A stretch of DNA of 63,757 bases from assembly GCF_902859875.1 (NCBI RefSeq), contig NZ_CADIKF010000044.1, positions 1 through 63,757 of the forward strand, in the 5' to 3' direction. Source of the DNA: Paraburkholderia solisilvae (GTDB lineage: Bacteria; Pseudomonadota; Gammaproteobacteria; Burkholderiales; Burkholderiaceae). The position numbers were made by a program, and so were the translations under genes. Of this stretch, positions 1 through 8,621 are shown piece by piece (within the stretch, counting starts at the first letter, position 1; every line of letters begins with the position of its first letter). The notes beneath the pieces are model-generated. The model saw only the letters and a list, made by a program, of their open reading frames with translations. It was not told the origin of the DNA and made no database searches.

Positions 1-75
1 CGCCGTGCGGTGCCGTGCGGTGCCGTGCGGTGCCGTGCGGTGCGGTGCGGTGCGGTGCGGTGCGGTGCGGTGCGG
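1..75. repeat. GC-rich microrepeat (10-bp then 5-bp units)
   Basis: The window opens inside a tandem array: TGCCGTGCGG is repeated about four times, then collapses to the 5-bp unit TGCGG for about seven copies up to position 75. The 10-bp unit is two 5-bp units differing by one base (TGCCG/TGCGG), so this looks like one slipped-strand array. It is truncated by the window edge. No gene reads through it convincingly. Confidence 0.85.
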
Positions 76-729
76 CCACGTTACCCGGCCTTGGCGCGAA
101 GCTCGCCGCGGCCGGGCGCAGAACGACGCAGAACGACTGAGCACCACACCGTAACCCCCCGTCTCCCTTTCTGAAGAACGCCGGCCGCAGCCGTCTTCAC
201 CATGGTTCCAGCGAGCCGGGTTCCAGCTTTGCAAGCAGGGTCAATGCGCCCGCGCCGCGCGGGTTTCGGTATTATCGCGTGACCCGTCGGCCGCTCCGGC
301 GCTTGTGCCGTGATGTTCTGGAGCACCGAAGGCGCTCTGCCCCACAACAGCGCATGTCACATGCGTTTCCCGGCTGTCTTCCCGCATACCGGTCACTGCG
401 CTTCAAGGTTCATTGCGTCGCCGCGGTCGCGACGCAAAACCCGCGCAATCGCACCATGGGCACCAGCGGCGCGTCGACGCCGCCGCGCCCGCATCGGCCC
501 GCCGGTTAACCCGCGAAGCGGCTGGTTGATCGGTAACGCGGTAAAATAGGGGATTACGCAGCATTTTTCCGTGCAGCACCGCCCTGTTTCCATACATTGA
601 ATTGACGGGGCGACGCGCGGCTGCGGCGGCAGTTCAGTTTGATCTGGCTGCCTGATCTGGCTGCCACGCGGGTCGACCTGACGGGTCGGCCTCGCAGGTC
701 AGCCTTGTTTTCGCCTCATCCAGGAAGCC
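76..729. other. Intergenic region upstream of fpr, no supported gene
   Basis: About 650 bp with only short, arginine-rich open frames on both strands and no credible start/SD pair. A TAAAAT hexamer at 542-547 could be a -10 box for fpr, but no matching -35 lies 16-18 bp upstream. I see no RNA gene here. Confidence 0.5.
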
Positions 730-1500
730 ATGAGCAATCTGAATTCACAAACCGTCCTTAGCGTCCATCACTGGACCGACACGCTTTTCAGCTTTACCTG
801 CACGCGCGACGCGTCGTTCCGCTTCGAAAACGGCCAGTTCACCATGGTCGGCCTCGAGGTCGACGGCAAGCCGTTGATCCGCGCTTACAGCATGGCGAGC
901 GCGAACTACGAAGAGAACCTCGAATTTCTCAGCATCAAGGTGCAGGACGGCCCGCTCACGTCGCGGCTGCAGCACCTGAAGGTCGGCGACCAGGTCCTGA
1001 TCGGCAAGAAGCCGACCGGCACGCTGATGGCCGACAACCTGCTGCCCGGCAAGACGCTGTGGCTGCTGTCGACCGGCACGGGCCTCGCGCCGTTCATGTC
1101 GATCATCAAGGACCCGGACGTGTACGACCGCTACGAGAAGGTCGTGCTCACGCACACGTGCCGTTTCGTCGACGAGCTCGCGTACAAGGAATACATCACC
1201 GATCACCTGCCGGCTCACGAGCATATCGGCGAACTGATCCGCGACAAGCTCGTGTACTACCCGACGGTCACGCGCGAAGCGTTCCAGAATCGCGGGCGTA
1301 TCACCGAGCTGATCGAAACGCAAAAGCTCTTCGCCGACCTCGATCTGCCGCACTTCTCGAAAGACAACGACCGCGTGATGCTATGCGGCAGCCCGCACAT
1401 GCTGCGCGACACGCGCGAGCTGCTGGACAGCATGGGCTTCGAGGAAGGCAGCAACAACTCGCCGGGCCACTATGTGATCGAAAAGGCGTTCGTCGGCTGA
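730..1500 (+). CDS. fpr: Ferredoxin/flavodoxin--NADP+ reductase
   Basis: 256-aa cytosolic FAD enzyme that moves electrons between NADPH and ferredoxin or flavodoxin. The N-terminal FAD-binding barrel carries RAYS at residues 51-54, the conserved flavin-contact motif. The C-terminal NADP-binding half begins with GTGLAPF at 116-122. Length matches bacterial Fpr proteins (about 250 aa). The ATG at 730 follows AGGAAG at good spacing. The gene stands alone, with a strong terminator right behind it. In this family the protein typically supports oxidative-stress defence and Fe-S or radical-SAM enzymes; which ferredoxin it serves here cannot be read from the context. Confidence 0.95.
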   Translation: MSNLNSQTVLSVHHWTDTLFSFTCTRDASFRFENGQFTMVGLEVDGKPLIRAYSMASANYEENLEFLSIKVQDGPLTSRLQHLKVGDQVLIGKKPTGTLMADNLLPGKTLWLLSTGTGLAPFMSIIKDPDVYDRYEKVVLTHTCRFVDELAYKEYITDHLPAHEHIGELIRDKLVYYPTVTREAFQNRGRITELIETQKLFADLDLPHFSKDNDRVMLCGSPHMLRDTRELLDSMGFEEGSNNSPGHYVIEKAFVG

Positions 1501-1564
1501 TCGGCTGCACGAGCGCGATCGTTTTTCGCCGAACACGCCTGCCGGCGCTCGGCAAAAAAACAAC

Positions 1565-1595
1565 AAGACCGGGACCGCGTCCCGGTCTTTTTTTT
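1565..1595 (+). terminator. Rho-independent terminator after fpr
   Basis: A perfect 9-bp stem, GACCGGGAC (1567-1575) with GTCCCGGTC (1579-1587), around a 3-nt loop, followed by eight T residues. An A-run lies just upstream, so it may also work in the reverse direction. Confidence 0.93.
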
Positions 1596-2046
1596 GCGCG
1601 CGCTTTTCATTCGATTTGCTTTCTGAAGCATGTCATTTGCCTAAAGCAGATCGCGTCGCCCCGTCCGTACCGCACCCTGCCGGCTGGCGTTACAAATTGA
1701 CGCACCGAGCGCACCTGCCTTGTCAGCATTTTTCCTACATACCGGGTCCGAAAAGGCGCAATTCCGCAGGTGAAATTTACGCGCTCAGCCTTGCCCTGCC
1801 TGCATTTTTTTCTTTTTTTGGGATATCATCGCGGCGCAGTACCCACACGCGGCGCTTACGACCAAGTTGCCGCCGACTTGTTACCGAATGTAAATTTCGT
1901 TACGCCCGGGCGTAGCGATTGTCCGTCAACGCGAGGTCCGCGGGCGGGCACGTCTGGGAGGTTAGGGGTTCGCATGCGTTTTTCTGCATTTTCGCTGTCG
2001 GCGCACCGCCAGTTCGCCGGTCAAGCCACTTTCTGACAGGGAAAGC
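1596..2046. other. Intergenic region before the two-component pair
   Basis: About 450 bp without a credible gene. The base composition is less GC-rich than the surroundings, with T-runs at 1806-1819 followed by GATATCATCGC, so the promoter for the downstream sensor kinase probably lies here. No clear -35/-10 pair could be fixed. The kinase ATG at 2047 follows a GGGAAAG Shine-Dalgarno-like sequence. Confidence 0.4.
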
Positions 2047-2958
2047 ATGGACAGGTCGACCGTAGTACCGATTGGCGCCCATACACCGCACCCGATTGCA
2101 CACGATGTCGGCAATGCGCTTGCCGCATCGCGCAGCGCCGACGAACGCGCGCCCGCCGCCGGCGCGGATGCCGCCGCCACCGGCGCGCCATCCCGAGTCG
2201 CCGCTGAAGCCGAGATCGACCGCCTGCGCGCCCGCGTGCGCGAACTGGCGGCCGAGGTCGTGCGCGCACAGGAAACCGCGCTGCGCCACCTCGCGCAGGA
2301 ATTGCACGACAGCGCGGGCGCCGAGCTGACCGCAACGCGCTTCGCGCTCGCGAACCTCGAAACCTGGCTGCCCGCCGACGCGCCGGCGCAATGCAGCGCA
2401 TCGCTCGCGATTGCAAAGGACTCGCTCGACGCGGTGTCGGACGCGACGCGTGGCGCGATCGACGCCCTTCACGCGCCGTCACTCGACAGTGGAATCGTGC
2501 ACGCGTTGTCGCAATGGACCCGCAGCTTCGCGACCCGCACCGGCCTGCGCACAGGCTTCGTGTACGCGGCCGACGCACGTTTGACATACCTGCCGCGCGA
2601 CGCCGTGCTCGCGGTTTTCCGGGTCGCACAGGAGGCGCTGAACAATGTCGCGAAGCACGCGCGCGCATCAGGCGCGGACCTGCGCATCGAAACCGATGCC
2701 GAGTACCTGACGCTCGTCGTCGCCGATGACGGCATCGGCCTGCCGCGCGGCGCCGCTTGCGGCGAGCGACAGTTCGGCCTTGCCGGCATCCGTGCCCGCT
2801 GCGACGCATACGATGGCGAGCTCGCCATCCTCCGGACATCCCGGTCGAAGCAGATCGCGCGCAACGCGCGGCCAGGCACCACGATTCATGCGCGGTTCGC
2901 GTGGCGCGCGCTGCTTGCCCCCGAATCCGGTCTGCGGCGCCACGCCGCACTTTCATGA
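2047..2958 (+). CDS. Cytosolic sensor histidine kinase, NarL/NarX-type (HisKA_3)
   Basis: 303-aa kinase. An alanine-rich N-terminus (1-50) leads into a short coiled coil (about 55-80) and the HisKA_3 dimerisation helix with ELHD, in which H87 is the predicted phosphorylated histidine. The C-terminal HATPase domain shows the N-box in ALNNVAKHA and the G-box DDGIGLP. No transmembrane segment or PAS/GAF domain is visible, so the signal is either cytosolic or sensed by an unidentified partner. The response-regulator gene starts 18 bp downstream and is surely co-transcribed. The input signal is unknown. Confidence 0.88.
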   Translation: MDRSTVVPIGAHTPHPIAHDVGNALAASRSADERAPAAGADAAATGAPSRVAAEAEIDRLRARVRELAAEVVRAQETALRHLAQELHDSAGAELTATRFALANLETWLPADAPAQCSASLAIAKDSLDAVSDATRGAIDALHAPSLDSGIVHALSQWTRSFATRTGLRTGFVYAADARLTYLPRDAVLAVFRVAQEALNNVAKHARASGADLRIETDAEYLTLVVADDGIGLPRGAACGERQFGLAGIRARCDAYDGELAILRTSRSKQIARNARPGTTIHARFAWRALLAPESGLRRHAALS

Positions 2959-2976
2959 GTTGATCACGACGCAACG

Positions 2977-3633
2977 ATGAATCTGCGTATCCTTCTCGCC
3001 GAAGATCACGCCGTGGTTCGCCAGGGCGTGCGCCAGTTGCTGCTCGACCGGGGCGTCGCCAGCGAGGTCGCGGAAGCCCAAAGCGGCGCGGAAGCGCTGA
3101 TGGAAGCCGGACAGCGTGTGTACGACGTGATCCTGCTCGACGTCTCGTTGCCGGACCTGAACGGCGTCGAAGTGCTCAAGCGCATGAAGCGCAAGGTGCC
3201 GCGCGTACCGGTGCTGATGTTTTCGATGTACCGCGAGGACCAGTATGCGGTGCGCGCGCTGAAGGCGGGCGCGGCCGGCTATCTGTCGAAAACCGTCGAC
3301 GCCGCGCAGATGATCGCCGCGATCCAGCAGGTCGCCGCGGGCCGCAAGTACGTGAGCCCGGCGATGGCCGAGGCGCTCGCGAACTACGTGTCGTTCGACG
3401 GCGAGCAGATGCCGCACGAGAAGCTGTCCGACCGCGAGTACCAGACGCTTTGCATGCTCGCGTCGGGCAAACGGCTCACCGATATCGCGCTCGCGCTGTC
3501 GCTGTCGGTGAAGACCGTCAGCGTGTACCGCACGCGGCTGCTCGAAAAGATGAAGCTGCGCAATAACGCGGAGCTGACCTTCTACGTGATGACGAACCGG
3601 CTCGTCGATCTGAATCCGGCGATGACCGCCTGA
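2977..3633 (+). CDS. LuxR/NarL-family response regulator
   Basis: 218-aa DNA-binding regulator partnered with the kinase gene just upstream. The receiver domain (1-120) has the acidic pocket E9-D10, phosphoacceptor D55 (ILLDVSLPD) and conserved K105. The C-terminal GerE/LuxR helix-turn-helix (about 147-205) contains LSDREYQTL and SVKTVSVYRTRLLEKM. The architecture is standard for NarL-type activators. The target genes are not evident; the adjacent permease gene is the nearest candidate. Confidence 0.93.
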   Translation: MNLRILLAEDHAVVRQGVRQLLLDRGVASEVAEAQSGAEALMEAGQRVYDVILLDVSLPDLNGVEVLKRMKRKVPRVPVLMFSMYREDQYAVRALKAGAAGYLSKTVDAAQMIAAIQQVAAGRKYVSPAMAEALANYVSFDGEQMPHEKLSDREYQTLCMLASGKRLTDIALALSLSVKTVSVYRTRLLEKMKLRNNAELTFYVMTNRLVDLNPAMTA

Positions 3634-3809
3634 GCTGCGGCCTCGCCTGCATCAACCGGCCGGTACGTCCGGGCAAAGACATCCGTTGCACGCCGTCTCG
3701 ACGTCGCCACCGAAAGCTCCCCGAAGGCTGCTACCGCGCATCGGCTAAAATCGAAGGTTCCCCGGCATTCGGCGCGCCCCATGCGCGCGTTATTGGAGAC
3801 CCTTCGCCC

Positions 3810-5213
3810 ATGTCCGTATTTCGCAGGAAGAACGTCGAGCACATGCTCGCGGGCGCGCAAGCTGCCGGACTGAAAAAAGCGCTCGGCGCGCTCGATCTGA
3901 CGTTCCTTGGCGTCGGCGCCATCATCGGCACCGGCATTTTCGTGCTCACCGGCACCGGCGCCGTGCAGGCGGGCCCCGCCCTGATGATCTCCTTCGTGAT
4001 CGCCGCCATCGCCTGCGGCTTCGCGGCGCTCGCCTATGCGGAGTTCGCGTCGACCATTCCGGTCGCCGGTTCGATCTACACGTATTCCTATGCGACGCTC
4101 GGCGAGCTCGCCGCATGGATCATCGGCTGGGACCTGATGCTCGAATACGGGCTTGCTACTTCAGCGGTGTCGGTCGGCTGGTCCGGCTATCTGCAGTCGC
4201 TGCTCGCGGGCTTCGGCGTTTCGCTGCCGGTCGCGCTCACCGCGGCGCCCGGCGCGCTGCCCGGTCACACCACGCTCTTCAACCTGCCCGCGTTCGTCGT
4301 GATGATCGCGATCACGACGCTGCTGTCGGTCGGCGTGCGCGAGTCGACGCGCGTCAATAATCTGATGGTTGCGATCAAGGTGACGGTCGTGCTGCTGGTA
4401 ATCGCCGTCGGCGTCTTTCACGTGAGCCCGGCGAACTGGCATCCGTTTATGCCGAATGGCTGGTCGGGCGTATTCGGCGCCGCCGCGGTGATGTTCTTCG
4501 CGTTTATCGGCTTCGATTCCGTATCGTCGGCGGCCGAGGAGGTGAAGGACCCGAAACGCGACCTCCCGATCGGCATCATCGCCTCGCTCGCGGTCTGCGC
4601 GGTGCTGTATGTGGCGGTGGCCGCGGTCGTCACCGGCATCGTGCCGTCGGCGCAGTTCGCGCATATCTCGCATCCGGTTTCGTATGCGCTGCAGGTGGCG
4701 GGGCAGAACTGGGTCGCCGGCCTGATCGATCTCGGCGCGGTGCTCGGCATGCTGACGGTGATACTCGTGATGGCCTACGGCCAGACGCGCGTGATCTTCG
4801 CGATGTCGCGCGACGGCCTGTTGCCGGCGGCGCTCTCGCGCGTGCATCCGCGTTTCGCGACACCGTTCCTGACCACCTGGCTGTGCGGACTCTTCTTCGG
4901 GTTGATCGGCGCGCTGGTGCCGCTCGACGTGCTCGCCGAACTGATCAATATCGGCACGCTCGCGGCCTTCTCGATGGTGTCGATCGCGGTGCTGATCCTG
5001 CGCCGCACGCACCCCGACCTGCCGCGCGCCTTCCGCTGTCCGGGCGTGCCGGTCGTGCCGGTGCTCGCGGTCGCGTCGTGCCTGTTCCTGATGGTGAATC
5101 TCGCGGGCGTCACATGGCTCGCGTTTGTGATCTGGCTTGCGCTCGGCATGGCAATCTATTTCGGCTACTCGCGCCGCCGCTCGAAGCTCGCGCATGGTGT
5201 GCTTCCGCACTGA
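3810..5213 (+). CDS. APC-family amino acid permease
   Basis: 467-aa inner-membrane transporter with about 12 hydrophobic helices. The first helix carries GVGAIIGTGIFVLTGT, the substrate-binding signature of the APC superfamily, and helix 6 carries FFAFIGFDSVSSAAEEVKDP, typical of the cationic amino-acid transporter/YfnA branch. It is probably a proton-coupled amino acid importer; the exact substrate cannot be read from the sequence. It lies 176 bp after the response-regulator gene on the same strand, so the two-component pair could control it, which is inference only. Confidence 0.9.
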   Translation: MSVFRRKNVEHMLAGAQAAGLKKALGALDLTFLGVGAIIGTGIFVLTGTGAVQAGPALMISFVIAAIACGFAALAYAEFASTIPVAGSIYTYSYATLGELAAWIIGWDLMLEYGLATSAVSVGWSGYLQSLLAGFGVSLPVALTAAPGALPGHTTLFNLPAFVVMIAITTLLSVGVRESTRVNNLMVAIKVTVVLLVIAVGVFHVSPANWHPFMPNGWSGVFGAAAVMFFAFIGFDSVSSAAEEVKDPKRDLPIGIIASLAVCAVLYVAVAAVVTGIVPSAQFAHISHPVSYALQVAGQNWVAGLIDLGAVLGMLTVILVMAYGQTRVIFAMSRDGLLPAALSRVHPRFATPFLTTWLCGLFFGLIGALVPLDVLAELINIGTLAAFSMVSIAVLILRRTHPDLPRAFRCPGVPVVPVLAVASCLFLMVNLAGVTWLAFVIWLALGMAIYFGYSRRRSKLAHGVLPH

Positions 5214-5591
5214 CGCGCGCAACACGCCTGCCCGTTCCTTTCCAGTCAATTCCAGGCAGTTCGAACGGCGCGCCCGCTGATGCGGCGCGCCGCGCATCCT
5301 TGACGGTGCTGGCATACGAACCGGCCCGGCCGCGCCGCCGTGCTGGCTGTCGCGGCCGTTGCCCCGAATGCCGCCGCCACCTCAGCGACGATTTCCCCCG
5401 ATAGCCGCCCCCGCCGATTTGTGTTTTACTTTTTATTCGCAAATCACAACAAGCACCAACCGAACCGGACCCTCACAGCAGGCAGGCGGTAGGTAGTGAG
5501 TGTGGGCCCGTGCCGGTCTCTATCCCCGCAAGACATGGGACTGGAGTGATGTGCTAATGCGCTCAGCTGTGGTCGACTCGCCGCGCAACTC
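5214..5591. other. Intergenic region upstream of the Mo-hydroxylase cluster
   Basis: Non-coding stretch with an AT-rich patch at about 5420-5450 (TTTTACTTTTTATTCGCAAA) that is the likely promoter zone for the molybdenum-hydroxylase operon. A degenerate partial copy of the downstream hairpin element may lie near 5545-5575 (GCTAATGCGCTCAGCTGTGGTC). No gene is supported. Confidence 0.4.
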
Positions 5592-5617
5592 CAGGTAAGC
5601 GCTGAAGCGCTGACCTG
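5592..5617. repeat. AGCGCT-core hairpin, copy 1
   Basis: An interrupted palindrome: CAGGTAAGCGCT (5592-5603), a GA loop, then AGCGCTGACCTG (5606-5617), with a single mismatch in a 12-bp stem. It shares the 16-base core TAAGCGCTGAAGCGCT with copy 2. The arms outside the core differ between copies but remain self-complementary, which indicates a conserved structure. Confidence 0.8.
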
Positions 5618-5633
5618 CAGTAACGCGGCGTGG

Positions 5634-5667
5634 GACCAGAGTAAGCGCTGAAGCGCTAACTCTGGTC
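5634..5667. repeat. AGCGCT-core hairpin, copy 2
   Basis: A 16-bp inverted repeat (5634-5649 against 5652-5667) with one mismatch and a GA loop. The core is TAAGCGCTGAAGCGCT and the outer arms are GACCAGAGT and ACTCTGGTC. It ends only five bases before the GGAG (5673-5676) that serves the ATG at 5684, so if transcribed it would fold next to the first cistron's ribosome-binding site. It could be a repetitive extragenic palindrome or a cis-regulatory element. Confidence 0.8.
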
Positions 5668-5683
5668 GACACCGGAGACATCC

Positions 5684-6193
5684 ATGCCGATCAGCATCAG
5701 CCTGACGGTAAACGGCGCACCCGTTACCGCGAACGTCGAGCCCCACACGCTACTTGTTCAGTTTTTGCGCGATCAGCTGCGGCTGACCGGCACGCATATC
5801 GGCTGCGACACCGCGCAGTGCGGCGCGTGCACGATCCATCTGAACGGGCGCGCGATCAAATCGTGCAACATGCTCGCGGCCCAGGCGGACGGCGCGGACC
5901 TCACGACCATCGAAGGACTGTCGAAGAACGGCGAACTGCATCCGATGCAGGCCGCGTTTCGCGAGTGCCATGGGCTGCAATGCGGGTTCTGCACGCCCGG
6001 CATGGTAATGAGCGCAACCGCACTGGTCGCGACCCACCCGCAACTCACCGGTGACGACGTGCGCGCACAGCTCGACGGCAACCTGTGCCGCTGTACGGGC
6101 TATCACAATATCGTGAGGGCGATCGTCGAGGGCGCGGCCGCAATGCAGGCCGGCGCGGGCGCCACGCCAAACACCGCCAAGGTCACCGCCTGA
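5684..6193 (+). CDS. Mo-hydroxylase small subunit, 2x[2Fe-2S] (CoxS/XdhA-like)
   Basis: 169-aa iron-sulfur subunit that passes electrons from the molybdenum site to FAD. The N-terminal plant-type ferredoxin cluster is ligated by C41, C46, C49 and C61 (CDTAQCGAC motif). The second, helical cluster is ligated by C100, C103, C135 and C137 (CGFC and CRC). It is the first gene of an S-L-M-ordered operon; the large-subunit gene starts 11 bp after its stop. S-L-M order is typical of form II enzymes, whereas true aerobic CO dehydrogenases usually read M-S-L. The substrate is unknown. Confidence 0.95.
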   Translation: MPISISLTVNGAPVTANVEPHTLLVQFLRDQLRLTGTHIGCDTAQCGACTIHLNGRAIKSCNMLAAQADGADLTTIEGLSKNGELHPMQAAFRECHGLQCGFCTPGMVMSATALVATHPQLTGDDVRAQLDGNLCRCTGYHNIVRAIVEGAAAMQAGAGATPNTAKVTA

Positions 6194-6204
6194 GGAGCCC
6201 GACG

Positions 6205-8607
6205 ATGAACGCACCCGAAACCCATCGCATGATCGGCGCCTCCGTCCTTCGCAAGGAAGACGCGCGCTTTCTGACCGGCAACGGCCAATACACCGACGAC
6301 GTGATCCTGCCGCAGCAGTCGTACGCGGTGTTTCTGCGCTCGCCGCACGCGCATGCGCGCATCAGAAGCATCGATACGACGGCGGCCAGGCAGTCGCCCG
6401 GCGTCGTCGCGATCTTCACCGGCGCGGACCTCGCGGGGGACAAGGTCGGCGGGCTGCCATGCGGCTGGCTGATTCACAGCATCGACGGCAAGCCGATGAA
6501 CGAGCCGCCGCATCCGGTGATCGCGCATACGAAGGTGCGTCATGTCGGCGACCAGGTCGCGCTCGTGATCGCCGATTCGGTGAACGCGGCAAAAGACGCG
6601 CTCGAGCTGATCGACGTCGACTACGAGGCGCTGCCCGCCAACGTCGATACCGCGCATGCGGCCGACGCCGGCCGGCCGGCGGTGCACGACGAACTGCCCG
6701 ACAACACGTGCTTCACGTGGGGCCACGGCGACAAGGCCGCGACCGACGCCGCGTTCGCGAAGGCCGCGCACGTGACGACGCTCGACATCGTCAACAACCG
6801 CCTCGTGCCGAATGCGATCGAGCCGCGCGCGGTCAACGCCGCCTGGGCGCCGCACGACGACAGCTACACCGTGTACGTCGCGAACCAGAACCCGCATGTC
6901 GAACGGCTGCTGATGGCCGCGTTCGTGCTCGCGTTGCCTGAATCGAAGGTGCGCGTGATCGCGCCGGACGTCGGCGGCGGCTTCGGCTCGAAGATTTTCC
7001 TGTACGCGGAAGACGTCGCGGTGACGTGGGCGTCGAAGAAGGTGCGGCGCCCGGTCAAGTGGACCGCCGAGCGTTCCGAAGCGTTCCTCTCCGACGCGCA
7101 CGGCCGCGATCACGTGACCAGGGCCGAGCTCGCGATGGACAAGGACGGCACGTTCCTCGCAATGCGCGTTCATACGATCGCGAATATGGGCGCGTATCTG
7201 TCGACGTTCGCGTCGAGCGTGCCGACGGTGCTGTACGCGACGCTGCTCGCCGGCCAGTACGCGACGCCCGCGATCTACGCCGAAGTCAAAGCGGTGTTCA
7301 CCAACACCGTGCCGGTCGACGCATACCGCGGCGCCGGGCGCCCGGAAGCGACCTATGTGGTCGAGCGCCTCGTCGAAACCGCGGCGCGCGAACTGCATAT
7401 GGACCCGGCCGAATTGCGGCGCCGCAACTTTATCCGTTCGTTCCCGTATGCGACGCCGGTCGGCCTCACCTACGACACCGGCGATTACGACACCATCCTG
7501 TCGCGCGCGATGCAGCTTGCCGATGTCGAAGGATTCGCGGCACGCAGACAGGCGTCGGAGCAGAAAGGCAAACGGCGCGGGCTCGGCTACTCGTGCTATA
7601 TCGAAGCGTGCGGGCTCGCGCCGTCGAACGTCGCGGGCGCGCTCGGCGCACGTGCGGGCCTGTTCGAGGCGGGCGAGATCCGCGTGCATCCGACCGGCTC
7701 GGTCACCGTGTTTACCGGCTCGCACAGCCACGGCCAGGGACACGAGACGACCTTCGCGCAAGTCGTTGCCGACCGGCTCGGCATGCCGATCGAAAACGTC
7801 GAGATCGTGCACGGCGATACCGGCCGGATTCCATTCGGTATGGGCACCTACGGGTCGCGCTCGATCGCGGTCGGCGGCTCGGCAATCGTGAAGGCGCTCG
7901 ACAAGATCGAAGCGAAAGCGAAGAAGATTGCCGCGCATCTGCTCGAAGCGTCGCCGGACGATATCGAGTTCAAGGACGGCGCATTCCGCGTGGCCGGCAC
8001 CGATCGCACCAGGACCTTCACCGACGTCTCGCTCGCCGCGTATGTGCCGCACAACTATCCGCTCGACAAGCTCGAACCCGGCCTCGACGAAAGCGCGTTT
8101 TACGATCCGACCAACTTCACGTATCCGGCGGGCGCGTATATCTGCGAAGTCGAAGTCGATGTCGACACCGGCGAGGCGCGCATCGAGCGCTTCACCGCGG
8201 TCGACGACTTCGGCAATGTGATCAACCCGATGATCGTCGAAGGACAGGTGCATGGGGGCCTCGGGCAGGGTATCGGTCAGGCGATGCTCGAGCGCTGCGT
8301 GTACGACAATGAAACCGGCCAGCTGCTGTCCGGCTCGTACATGGACTACGCGATGCCGCATGCGTCCGACCTGCCGAACTTCACGGTGGAAACCGCCAAG
8401 GGCACGCCCTGCACGCACAATCCGCTCGGTGTGAAGGGCTGCGGCGAGGCAGGCGCAATCGGCTCGCCGCCGGCGGTGATCAACGCGCTCATCGATGCGC
8501 TCGCGCCGCTTGGCGTCACCGACCTGCAGATGCCGGCGACGCCGCATCGGATCTGGTCCGCGATGCAGGCGGCCAGCGCATCGCAAGCCGCACCCCATCA
8601 AGCCTGA
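6205..8607 (+). CDS. Molybdopterin-binding large subunit, form II CoxL-like hydroxylase
   Basis: 800-aa catalytic subunit of the xanthine oxidase/aldehyde oxidase family, carrying the molybdenum-cytosine-dinucleotide centre. The start at 6205 gives the family-typical N-terminus (IGASVLRKEDARFLTGNG). Motifs include GGGFGSK for cofactor binding and the active-site loop AYRGAGR at residues 373-379. Form I CO dehydrogenases carry AYxCSFR there, so this enzyme lacks the Cu-ligating cysteine and is a form II enzyme, probably acting on an aldehyde, N-heterocycle or other hydroxylatable compound. KGCGEAGAIG near the C-terminus supplies the conserved catalytic glutamate. It has been loosely annotated as CO dehydrogenase in relatives. 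Confidence 0.94.
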   Translation: MNAPETHRMIGASVLRKEDARFLTGNGQYTDDVILPQQSYAVFLRSPHAHARIRSIDTTAARQSPGVVAIFTGADLAGDKVGGLPCGWLIHSIDGKPMNEPPHPVIAHTKVRHVGDQVALVIADSVNAAKDALELIDVDYEALPANVDTAHAADAGRPAVHDELPDNTCFTWGHGDKAATDAAFAKAAHVTTLDIVNNRLVPNAIEPRAVNAAWAPHDDSYTVYVANQNPHVERLLMAAFVLALPESKVRVIAPDVGGGFGSKIFLYAEDVAVTWASKKVRRPVKWTAERSEAFLSDAHGRDHVTRAELAMDKDGTFLAMRVHTIANMGAYLSTFASSVPTVLYATLLAGQYATPAIYAEVKAVFTNTVPVDAYRGAGRPEATYVVERLVETAARELHMDPAELRRRNFIRSFPYATPVGLTYDTGDYDTILSRAMQLADVEGFAARRQASEQKGKRRGLGYSCYIEACGLAPSNVAGALGARAGLFEAGEIRVHPTGSVTVFTGSHSHGQGHETTFAQVVADRLGMPIENVEIVHGDTGRIPFGMGTYGSRSIAVGGSAIVKALDKIEAKAKKIAAHLLEASPDDIEFKDGAFRVAGTDRTRTFTDVSLAAYVPHNYPLDKLEPGLDESAFYDPTNFTYPAGAYICEVEVDVDTGEARIERFTAVDDFGNVINPMIVEGQVHGGLGQGIGQAMLERCVYDNETGQLLSGSYMDYAMPHASDLPNFTVETAKGTPCTHNPLGVKGCGEAGAIGSPPAVINALIDALAPLGVTDLQMPATPHRIWSAMQAASASQAAPHQA

Positions 8608-8621
8608 GCGGAGGAGCCCAC

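Noticed and set aside
6103..8601. An 832-codon frame antisense to the Mo-hydroxylase large subunit
   Set aside because: A GC-driven shadow of a well-supported gene.
6205..8607. Calling the large subunit a form I CO dehydrogenase
   Set aside because: The active-site loop is AYRGAGR, not AYxCSFR, and the gene order is S-L-M.
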